Shown: piece after piece, positions 6,230-11,237 of the stretch
Numbering within the stretch: the first letter of the stretch is position 1
Layout: every line of letters begins with the position of its first letter
The notes under the pieces: generated by a model
Database searches by the model: none
The model's input: the letters and a program-made list of their open reading frames with translations, nothing else
What the model was told of the DNA's origin: nothing
Assembly: GCA_022615475.1 (NCBI GenBank)
Contig: JAKEGQ010000031.1
Coordinates: forward strand, 1 to 11,237
Length of the DNA stretch: 11,237 nucleotides
Direction: 5' to 3'
Origin: Candidatus Methylomirabilota bacterium
GTDB taxonomy: Bacteria > Methylomirabilota > Methylomirabilia > Methylomirabilales > CSP1-5
Program-made: the position numbers and the translations under genes

Positions 6230-6350
6230 GAGATCTTCTACAACCGCCAGCGTCGGCATCAGACACTGGGTTATGTGAGTCCGATGCAGTTCGAGCAGAT
6301 GATGAAGGTGTCTCCTGATTAAACCGTCCGTAGAACCCGGGGTCAGCTCA
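6230..6350 (+). mobile_element. 3' remnant of an IS3-family insertion sequence
   Basis: Frame +, codons 6230-6322, reads EIFYNRQRRHQTLGYVSPMQ ... KVSPD and TAA. This is the conserved C-terminus of IS3-family OrfB (DDE) transposases (FYNRQRRHxTLGYxSPxxFE). Upstream of 6230 the similarity stops, so the catalytic domain is missing and the copy is inactive. The stretch after the stop (ACCGTCCGTAGAACCCGGGG...) resembles the right end of such elements. The fragment abuts and truncates the attC of cassette 2. It fills most of the 6180-6420 gap, where no gene is visible. Confidence 0.8.
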
Positions 6351-6360
6351 CTCTGACCCC
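6339..6360. repeat. GGGGTCAG/CTGACCCC hairpin at the IS end
   Basis: A perfect 8-bp inverted repeat (6339-6346 and 6353-6360) with a 6-nt loop CTCACT, just after the transposase remnant. It may belong to the IS terminus, or it may act as a transcription terminator on either strand. A T-rich stretch (AATTTCACTTATATT) follows on the plus strand. Confidence 0.65.
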
Positions 6361-6385
6361 AATTTCACTTATATTGGGGGAGGTA

Positions 6386-6413
6386 CTGGGTCGGCTCCAG
6401 CGAGTTGTTCGGC
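6386..6413 (-). other. Truncated attC site (R''-L'' half) of integron cassette 2
   Basis: Read on the minus strand, GCCGAAC (6413-6407), a 5-nt spacer AACTC and GCTGGAGCCGACCC (6401-6388) form the left half of a typical attC site (1L-spacer-2L). It starts 7 bp after the stop of the cassette 2 gene, where an attC belongs. No complementary right half (2R-1R) follows; the IS3 remnant is there instead. The site cannot fold or recombine as a normal attC. Confidence 0.65.
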
Positions 6414-6420
6414 CGCTAAC

Positions 6421-7338
6421 CTAGGCTAGCTTCTCCTCGATCCACGAGGTGAGTCCCGCGTCGATCGCTCTCGAAGCGAGGTCCTTTGGGGGGAGTAGTT
6501 CCACATGGTCGGGGATGTCTTCTGCCTGGGCTAGGGCGGCATCTGGGGTGTGAACCACTAGAAACACGCGGCGGTAGTCATCTGGAGAGAACTGGGCTGC
6601 TGCCTCCGCCAATTCTTGTAGGCCGGCACGGGACTTCACCTGGACGACGTAGCGGTCGTCGGTGATGGGTTCCCGCAGTTCAAGGTCGTAGGCCTTGGCT
6701 TGCTCGCCGAGGACTCCTACTCGGATCCAGCCACTGGCTCGAAACACCAGATCTACGAGGATCTCGAAGTCCTTCCAGTGGAGTTCCTTGATGGCCTCCG
6801 CGAGTTGGGCGGCGAGCAGCGTTCTCTGGTGGGCGATGGCCTGCGCCTTGGGGCTCGAGACCCCTTCGATGACGCGCTGGAGGATGTCCTTGTGTTGCAC
6901 CGTACAGACAGTCCAGCGATAGGCCTGCAGTTGGGCGAGCTTGCCGGGCAACTCACTGGCGACAAGAAGCTTGCCTTGAAGGTTCTTGTCGCTCCACGGA
7001 TCGAGGGTAGTGCGGAACTTGGAAATGGGGTCCTCGGCTACGGGGTTGTCCGAGAGTCGTGCCCACCAGAGCTTCGCCTGGTGAAATGTGATCCAGATGT
7101 CGGAGGCGGTGGACAGGCATATGAGCTTGAGGCCATTGATGGCTCTAGTCTTCTGGCTGGCCGAAGGAAGCCAGGGTGCCTCCCGGAGCTGTTGTTCGAT
7201 GACTTGCCAGTTGCCGCCGTTTATGTCTGAAATGCTCTGCTCTCGCCAGCCGAAACGAAGCTTCCCTGAGGCTATGGATTCCGCCTCCCATTCGCCGCCG
7301 CGACCGAGCTTGATGTAAGAGGCGTTGCTCAACTCCAT
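6421..7338 (-). CDS. Integron cassette protein: reader-like N-terminus plus PD-(D/E)xK nuclease domain
   Basis: The product is 305 aa. The C-terminal half (about 180-305) looks like an Mrr-like restriction-endonuclease fold: helix with E192 (WKDFEILVDLVF), then D218 (AYDLEL), then the QVK triad segment (Q233-V-K235, in VVQVKSRAG). These are plausible active-site residues of a PD-(D/E)xK nuclease with the Q-x-K variant of Mrr proteins. The N-terminal ~95 residues (IKLGRGGEWEAESI ... DIWITFHQAKLWWARL) form a separate domain seen, from memory, in restriction-associated proteins; a base- or modification-recognition role is possible but unproven. The ATG at 7338 follows GGAGG and the attC junction closely, as in integron cassettes. 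A GTG at 7374 would lie inside the attC stem and was rejected. A role in modification-dependent restriction is inferred. Confidence 0.7.
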   Translation of the reverse strand: MELSNASYIKLGRGGEWEAESIASGKLRFGWREQSISDINGGNWQVIEQQLREAPWLPSASQKTRAINGLKLICLSTASDIWITFHQAKLWWARLSDNPVAEDPISKFRTTLDPWSDKNLQGKLLVASELPGKLAQLQAYRWTVCTVQHKDILQRVIEGVSSPKAQAIAHQRTLLAAQLAEAIKELHWKDFEILVDLVFRASGWIRVGVLGEQAKAYDLELREPITDDRYVVQVKSRAGLQELAEAAAQFSPDDYRRVFLVVHTPDAALAQAEDIPDHVELLPPKDLASRAIDAGLTSWIEEKLA

Positions 7339-7355
7339 GGGACCTCCGGTTAGCG

Positions 7356-7452
7356 GCCGAACGCTAAAGTTCACCTGCTGCGGCGGCTGGTGAGACTTGG
7401 AACCCTGATTTTGCGTGGTGCCGCCGCAGTCAGGTGCAACGCATTGTTCGGC
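7356..7452 (-). other. Complete integron attC site (59-base-element type)
   Basis: The outer boxes GCCGAAC (7356-7362) and GTTCGGC (7446-7452) are fully complementary. The inner arms 7369-7387 and 7420-7440 pair over 19 bp with exactly two one-base bulges, both in the 7420-7440 arm (C7437 and T7430). Spacers are 6 nt (7363-7368) and 5 nt (7441-7445), and the loop is 32 nt. Two extrahelical bases on one arm and the 5/6-nt spacers are the structural signature of attC. On the minus strand the order is 1L-AATGC-2L ... 2R-TTTAGC-1R, so the site belongs to the cassette encoded at 7483-8139 and its crossover box GTTCGGC adjoins the start of cassette 2. Confidence 0.88.
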
Positions 7453-7482
7453 CTCGGTAGCACTACGGCCATTTCCTTCCCA

Positions 7483-8139
7483 TTAGTACTCAAGATTTGC
7501 AGGTGTTGTGACGTTAGCTTTCACGGTGACATGAACGTGCAGTTCGACGTCGCTCGCCTGACTTGGAGCGCCGTGATCGTGTAGAGGACCGAGTAGGCGG
7601 CCGGTAAGCACAGCTATCCGCGTGATAAGTACATCATCCTCAAGCAGACAGAAAACCTCGGTGGGATTGGGGGATGGGGGTAGACCAAGCTCCTGCTTAT
7701 TGTATGGAATGCGAAGCGCATCGAGAAGTGTCTTTAGGCGGTTGTCTATGTCGCCGCCGATGTTGACGATCGCGCCTGCATCCTGGCGCCGGAGAAATGT
7801 AATGTCGACTTCGCAAATCAGGCCGTTCTGTCGTGTGACAAGCGGAATAAACGAGTAGTTCTCAAGCGGAAAGCGGTAATAGTAGTTCTCCTTTTGAGGC
7901 TTCTGAGAAGCAGCGATTGATGGCGAGAACGACGATCCGGCCGGCGCATCTTGGAGAATCGGGTTTCCGCTTTTGACTCCAGAAGCTATTCGGAGCGACG
8001 GCAGGCTGATCTCTCTTAGTTGTGGGGCCGTTCGCCAAAGTTCTTCAAGCTGCGGATGAAGGTACATGCGGATGTGAGATTTTTCCGCGGGGCCGCCGTT
8101 CGCCTTCAGTGGCCCTCGGTAACGCAGATGAAAGTCCAT
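7483..8139 (-). CDS. Integron cassette protein, RusA-like nuclease fold
   Basis: The product is 218 aa. The segment GGDIDNRLKTLLDAL (D130, D132, N133, K136, D140) followed by LLEDDVLIT (D168/D169) reproduces the active-site layout of RusA Holliday-junction resolvases. In E. coli RusA the catalytic residues are Asp70, Asp72, Lys76 and Asp91, and the D-x-DNxxK spacing is the same here. The protein is longer than RusA (120 aa), with an extra N-terminal ~100 residues and an insertion before the last acidic motif. It is therefore a RusA-like relative and not RusA itself. The ATG at 8139 was chosen (AGGA 7 nt upstream); an upstream GTG at 8193 lies in the cassette leader and adds 18 unlikely residues. 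It is the first cassette after the attI-like region, with its own attC 30 bp after the stop. Confidence 0.65.
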   Translation of the reverse strand: MDFHLRYRGPLKANGGPAEKSHIRMYLHPQLEELWRTAPQLREISLPSLRIASGVKSGNPILQDAPAGSSFSPSIAASQKPQKENYYYRFPLENYSFIPLVTRQNGLICEVDITFLRRQDAGAIVNIGGDIDNRLKTLLDALRIPYNKQELGLPPSPNPTEVFCLLEDDVLITRIAVLTGRLLGPLHDHGAPSQASDVELHVHVTVKANVTTPANLEY

Positions 8140-8222
8140 GAGCGATCCTATTACGAGCGAGTCACGAAGTAAAAGTGCCCCTTCACAAGACACCCTGCCA
8201 GGCCTTCTGGTTCGCCGAACTA

Positions 8223-8246
8223 CTATGTATGTGGACAGCTACATAG
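8223..8246. repeat. CTATGTA/TACATAG hairpin next to the attI junction
   Basis: A perfect 7-bp inverted repeat (8223-8229 and 8240-8246) with a 10-nt loop, 3 bp from the GCCGAAC box of the presumed attI crossover site. It lies in the leader of the cassette transcript, downstream of the promoter. It could influence integrase binding or translation. Confidence 0.5.
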
Positions 8247-8287
8247 CACGTCCAAGCCGGTCTACGCAAAACCGCAAAATATGGCCG

Positions 8288-8317
8288 ATTATCCATCGCT
8301 CACTCAATCTTTGTCAA
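8288..8317 (-). promoter_or_regulatory. Cassette promoter (Pc-like)
   Basis: On the minus strand a perfect -35 TTGACA (8317-8312) is followed after 18 bp by -10 GATAAT (8293-8288, 5/6 matches). It points into the cassette array, about 60 bp before the attI junction and about 140 bp before the first cassette ORF. This matches the position and job of the integron Pc promoter, and it would drive both cassette genes. Confidence 0.75.
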
Positions 8318-8486
8318 CCCGCCATGCCATCGTATCCCGCCGGCGGTATAGCCCGATATTGGCCCGCGCGGGTTATCCAGATACCAGCCCGCGAAAGAGC
8401 GAGGTATAGGCCCACAGGCCGCCCCCGCGTATTCCCTTAGCAAACACTTCGGCAGTATTAGACCCGTGGCAAGCTTGCTCCCTGTA

Positions 8487-8681
8487 TCACAGCCGATCCG
8501 CAGGGCTGGAATCACCTCGGCCACCTCTACTCAAAACGTGGGTATAGATCATCGTCGTGCTCACATCATTGTGTCCCAAAAGCTCCTGCACCGTCCGAAT
8601 GTCATACCCATCTTCGAGCAGGTGGGTAGCAAACGAATGCCATAGGGTGTGGCAACGGGCGGGCTTAGACATCCCAGCTTT
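8487..8681 (-). pseudogene. 3' remnant of an integron-integrase (tyrosine recombinase) gene
   Basis: The C-terminal ~64 codons survive: AGMSKPARCHTLWHSFATHL, GYDIRTVQELLGHNDVSTTM, IYTHVLSRGGRGDSSPADRL and TGA. The GYDIRTVQELLGHxDVSTTMIYTHVLxRGGRG block is typical of IntI integrases. The second catalytic Arg (HxLRH) is Trp here; TGG could arise from CGG by one C-to-T change. The later His (LLGH) and the Tyr nucleophile (IYTH) remain. Everything upstream (first catalytic Arg, core and N-terminal domains) is missing, and amrS begins immediately beyond. An open frame extends to 8738 but loses similarity before codon AGM. It reads in the same direction as the cassettes, with attI at its 3' side, as in the 'reversed' integrons reported from Treponema denticola and a few others. 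Confidence 0.85.
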
Positions 8682-8728
8682 GTGGTGTGGTGGGGTCGCC
8701 CGGTGGGAGAGTTGAGCTGACTCAGTAA

Positions 8729-9805
8729 CTACGACCAAATGCCGGGAATTGGCGTGTGGCAGGAGGGGCAGGTGCCGTCGGAGGTGAGCCGGTTGGCGGT
8801 GACGATAAACCCAACGCGGGCAATGAGCGGGTCCTTGCAGGTCGGGCAGTAGGTGTTCTCGTGCTTCCCCACCCGACCGGGGAGGTTGCCGGCGTAGACG
8901 TACCGGAGCCCGGCTGATTGGCCGATCCGAGCGGCCCGGAGCAACGTATCCGCCTTGGTGTTGGCCGGGTCGGTCATCTTGTAGTCCTTATGGAACGCGG
9001 TGACGTGCCAGGGGATGTCGGGAGAGATCGAGACCAAAAATTCCGCCGCCTTGGTGAGCTCCTCATCCGAATCGTTCCACCCCGGAACGATGAGGGTGAC
9101 CACCTCCATCCAGAACCCCATTGCGTGGACCATTTGGACAGTCTCAAGGACGTGCTCCAGTACCCCACCGAGGTACCGATAGTTCTTCTGCGACATCGAC
9201 TTTAAATCGATCTTATAGCCGTCGCACCAGGGCCTGAGATAGCTCAAGACCTGCTCGGTCCCGTTACCATTGCTGATGAAGCAGGTCTTGAGCCCGGCGG
9301 CCTTGGCCTCCTGGAAGATCGCGACCGCCCATTCGGCGGTGATGAGGGGCTCGTTATACGAGCTCCCCACAAGCCGCGCTCCAGATTCGAGCGCGAGGTC
9401 GACGAGCCCCTTCGGGCTCACCGATTCGGGCCTCGCTCCCGCCGCCGGATCCCTGAGGGCCTGGGAGGTCAGCCAGTTCTGGCAATACGGGCAGTGATAG
9501 TCGCAGCCGAGCATCCCAAAGGTGAGGGTATTCGACCCGGGGAGCATATGGTAGAAGGGCTTCTTCTCGGTCGGGTCGCACTGGAGCGCCGCGACATAGC
9601 CCCAAGGGACGTACAGCGTCCCGTCCCTATTGAACCGGACCTTGCAAATGCCCCGATGACCATCCCGGATGAGGCAGCGGTGACCGCACGCGTAACATCG
9701 TAACGCCTTCTCCGGGAGCCGCTCGTACAGCTCCCCCTCCCGGGTCTGTTGGTCCAGCATCTGGGCCAGCGGGAGGACCTTGAGATCCTCAGCCTTGAGA
9801 ACCAT
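8729..9805 (-). CDS. amrS: AmmeMemoRadiSam system radical SAM enzyme
   Basis: This 358-aa radical S-adenosylmethionine protein is related to pyruvate formate-lyase activating enzymes. The [4Fe-4S]/SAM motif CDYHCPYC is at residues 101-108 (C101, C105, C108). An N-terminal Cys cluster (C37, C40, C44, C54) and a C-terminal pair of CxxC motifs (C320/C323, C346/C349) ending in TPIPGIW are hallmarks of this subfamily. It normally occurs with AMMECR1- and Memo-type proteins; neither is in this window, and the reaction is not settled. The ATG at 9805 has an AAGGGGA site. The gene starts 32 nt after rluD and probably belongs to the lspA-rluD operon. The last bases run into the integron remnant, so the island begins immediately after its TAG. 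Confidence 0.92.
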   Translation of the reverse strand: MVLKAEDLKVLPLAQMLDQQTREGELYERLPEKALRCYACGHRCLIRDGHRGICKVRFNRDGTLYVPWGYVAALQCDPTEKKPFYHMLPGSNTLTFGMLGCDYHCPYCQNWLTSQALRDPAAGARPESVSPKGLVDLALESGARLVGSSYNEPLITAEWAVAIFQEAKAAGLKTCFISNGNGTEQVLSYLRPWCDGYKIDLKSMSQKNYRYLGGVLEHVLETVQMVHAMGFWMEVVTLIVPGWNDSDEELTKAAEFLVSISPDIPWHVTAFHKDYKMTDPANTKADTLLRAARIGQSAGLRYVYAGNLPGRVGKHENTYCPTCKDPLIARVGFIVTANRLTSDGTCPSCHTPIPGIWS

Positions 9806-9837
9806 CGTGTTCCCCTTCAGGGGTGGCAGGGATAAAT

Positions 9838-10764
9838 CTACCTCCGGACGGACGAGATTTCAAGACCCGCTTCCTCCAGGATCTTGCCAAAATCGGGCGG
9901 AAGAGGGGCGGTGCTTTCCACCCGCACGCCCGTGCGGGGATGCGTGAAGGCGAGCTTCCAGGCGTGGAGGAGGTGGCGCCCTGCCTCCCACCGCGATTTC
10001 CGCTCGCGCCGCCCGCCGTAGAGCGTATCCCCGACCACGGGATGGCCGATCGCCGCCAGGTGAACCCGGATCTGATGCGTGCGGCCTGTGGTCGGCATCA
10101 CCTCAACCAGACTGCACTCCGGAGACGATCGAAGGACGCGAAAGATCGTCTCCGTCTCACGCCCCTTGCGGGTACGCACCCCCATCCGCTTCCGCTCGCG
10201 CTGATCCCGTCCGACCGGCAGGGTGATTCTCCCCTCTGTCGCCTTGACCGAACCGTGGACCAGGGCCAGGTAGGTCTTCTTCGCCTGACGCGCTTCAAAC
10301 TGCCGGCTGAGATGCTGATGGGCCAGGTCCGTCTTGGCCACCACCAGACATCCGGAGGTTTCCCGGTCGAGCCGGTGCACGATCCCCGGTCGCTCGACTC
10401 CGCCGACAGCGCTGAGCCCGGCACAGTGGTAGAGCAGCGCATTGACGAGCGTCCCCCGCCGACGCCCGGCCCCAGGATGGACCACGAGCCCGGATGGCTT
10501 ATTGACCACCAGGAGATCCCGGTCCTCGTACAGGAGATCGAGGGGGATCGGCTCTGGTTCGATCGCCGCCGGCTCAGGAGGCGGCAGGGTGACGATGACC
10601 CGGTCTCGCGCGTGGATCCGATAGCTGGCCTTCCGGGGTTCGCCGCCGATCCGCACCCGCTCCTGACGGATCAGGCGCTGAACCGCGGCCCGCGAGAGGC
10701 CGCTCGACTGCACCAGGAATTGGTCCAGACGACACCCGGCGTCTCGGGCGGAGACCTCATACAT
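9838..10764 (-). CDS. rluD: RluA/RluD-family 23S rRNA pseudouridine synthase
   Basis: This 308-aa enzyme isomerises uridine to pseudouridine in rRNA. An S4 RNA-binding domain lies at about residues 10-60 (CRLDQFLVQSSGLSRAAVQR). The catalytic domain holds the family motif HRLDRETSG (130-138) with catalytic Asp133, and the later motif GRTHQIRVHLAAIGHPVVGD is intact. E. coli RluD modifies helix 69 positions 1911, 1915 and 1917; an equivalent substrate here is inferred from the S4 plus domain layout and the usual lspA neighbour. The ATG at 10764 is preferred because GGAGG lies 5 nt upstream. A GTG at 10779, 3 bp after the lspA stop, also has a usable site and would add five residues. The genes are in one operon. 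Confidence 0.9.
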   Translation of the reverse strand: MYEVSARDAGCRLDQFLVQSSGLSRAAVQRLIRQERVRIGGEPRKASYRIHARDRVIVTLPPPEPAAIEPEPIPLDLLYEDRDLLVVNKPSGLVVHPGAGRRRGTLVNALLYHCAGLSAVGGVERPGIVHRLDRETSGCLVVAKTDLAHQHLSRQFEARQAKKTYLALVHGSVKATEGRITLPVGRDQRERKRMGVRTRKGRETETIFRVLRSSPECSLVEVMPTTGRTHQIRVHLAAIGHPVVGDTLYGGRRERKSRWEAGRHLLHAWKLAFTHPRTGVRVESTAPLPPDFGKILEEAGLEISSVRR

Positions 10765-10782
10765 CCGGTCCTCCACCACAGG

Positions 10783-11237
10783 TCACCCTCTCTCCCGGTC
10801 CATGGCGATCTCGAGGATCATCAGGGCGACGCCGATCGTGATGGCGGAGTCTGCGACATTGAAGGCGGGCCAGTGATTCCCCGCGTAATGGAAATCCAAG
10901 AAGTCCACCACCATGCCGAGACGCAGGCGATCGATCAGATTACCCACGGCCCCCCCGAGGATGCAGGCGAGTGCGACCGAAGGGAGGAGGCGCATCTGGC
11001 GGTGCCGGGTCCGGTAGTAGATGATGAAGAGCACCGCGAAGATCGAGATGGTCGTGAACAGGGGATGACGAATGGCGGCGGGGGCGCCGGACAGAAAGCC
11101 GAAGGCGGCTCCGGGATTCAAGACATAGGTGAGGTTGAAAAAAGATGGGATGACAGGGACGACTTGTCCCAATCGAAGCGTCGCCTGAACATAGAACTTG
11201 GAGACCTGGTCGACAAGGGTAATGCTGAGGGCGATGA
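10783..11237 (-). CDS. lspA: Lipoprotein signal peptidase LspA (5' end outside window)
   Basis: LspA is the inner-membrane aspartyl protease that cleaves the signal peptide of prolipoproteins after lipidation. About 150 codons are present. The frame is open to the window edge, so roughly the first 10-15 residues are missing. The visible family motifs are DQVSK near the start, NPGAAFGF, GNLIDR (first catalytic Asp) and FNVADSAI (second catalytic Asp), with hydrophobic membrane segments between them. A TTG at 11172 is only an internal codon, because the DQ motif lies upstream of it. The TGA at 10785-10783 is followed within a few bases by rluD, a common gene pair. Its substrates would include the DUF3313 lipoprotein encoded in this window. 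Confidence 0.95.
   Translation of the reverse strand, partial: IALSITLVDQVSKFYVQATLRLGQVVPVIPSFFNLTYVLNPGAAFGFLSGAPAAIRHPLFTTISIFAVLFIIYYRTRHRQMRLLPSVALACILGGAVGNLIDRLRLGMVVDFLDFHYAGNHWPAFNVADSAITIGVALMILEIAMDRERG

Larger units (their letters stand above)
8214..8486 (-). other. attI-like region of the decayed integron
   Basis: This is a gene-free 273 bp between the integrase remnant and the first cassette. On the minus strand GTTCGGC (8220-8214) matches the crossover box of the attC site exactly and marks the cassette insertion point. Features in the rest are: a promoter (8288-8317); a hairpin CTATGTA/TACATAG (8223-8229 and 8240-8246) just before the junction; palindromes CCGCCGGCGG (8337-8346) and CCCGCGCGGG (8363-8372); and four related boxes of the type GRTAT-GCCC starting at 8345, 8355, 8380 and 8403, which could be integrase-binding direct repeats. 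The attI identity is inferred from position and the shared box. Confidence 0.6.

Noticed and set aside
6700..7230. Plus-strand 176-aa ORF opposite the PD-(D/E)xK gene
   Set aside because: It is an antisense shadow of the minus-strand gene, which carries the nuclease motif and follows an attC junction with GGAGG.
8300..8524. Minus-strand 74-aa ORF (GWYLDNPRGPISGYTAGG)
   Set aside because: It overlaps the integrase remnant in another frame and the attI-like region with its promoter, has no clear ribosome-binding site, and matches no known family.
1..11237. tRNA, rRNA or riboswitch genes
   Set aside because: No tRNA-like cloverleaf, rRNA segment or known riboswitch core was noticed by eye on either strand; this is a negative by inspection, not by covariance search.

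Overview
The window is a high-GC bacterial chromosome segment. Outer-membrane-type lipoprotein machinery (lspA, a DUF3313 lipoprotein, a secreted LysM protein) suggests a diderm (Gram-negative) organism. Composition and gene style resemble environmental lineages such as Methylomirabilota (NC10), Nitrospirota or former Deltaproteobacteria, but nothing here fixes the phylum, so treat this as a low-confidence guess.

Left part (1-3358, plus strand): the tail of an unidentified gene, an HNH endonuclease gene overlapping a secreted LysM-protein gene, then full-length uvrB (nucleotide excision repair). Right part (8729-11237, minus strand): an operon-like run of lspA (start outside the window), an rluD-type pseudouridine synthase gene and amrS (AmmeMemoRadiSam radical SAM enzyme). 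Both flanks look like ordinary chromosomal genes.

The middle (3359-8728) is an accessory island made of several patches. (a) A minus-strand DUF3313 lipoprotein gene lies between the true uvrB 3' end and a second, detached copy of the last ~130 bp of uvrB. All four differences in the shared core are synonymous. (b) A toxin-antitoxin operon encodes an excisionase-type HTH antitoxin and a Doc/Fic-type toxin with a 1-nt stop/start overlap. It is preceded by three tandem dyads, TGTTAA-N15-TTAACA, repeated exactly every 29 bp and covering a sigma70-like extended -10 promoter. (c) A translationally coupled pair encodes a small basic KOW/SH3-like protein and a DUF488 protein. (d) There is a 3' scrap of an IS3-family transposase gene. 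(e) There is a decayed chromosomal integron. Reading along the minus strand, it consists of the 3' end of an integron-integrase gene (its catalytic HxLR arginine changed to Trp), a ~270-bp attI-like region with a cassette-type promoter (TTGACA-N18-GATAAT), cassette 1 (RusA-like nuclease) with a complete attC site, and cassette 2 (modification-reader-like N-terminus plus PD-(D/E)xK nuclease). Cassette 2's attC keeps only its R''-L'' half and is cut off by the IS remnant.

The integrase remnant reads in the same direction as the cassettes and has attI at its 3' side. This is the less common 'reverse integrase' layout. Both cassettes encode nuclease-fold proteins behind one promoter, so a small nucleic-acid-processing or defence unit captured by a now immobile integron is the most interesting hypothesis here. 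Together with the Doc system and the uvrB-end duplication, the island appears to have formed through several independent acquisition events.
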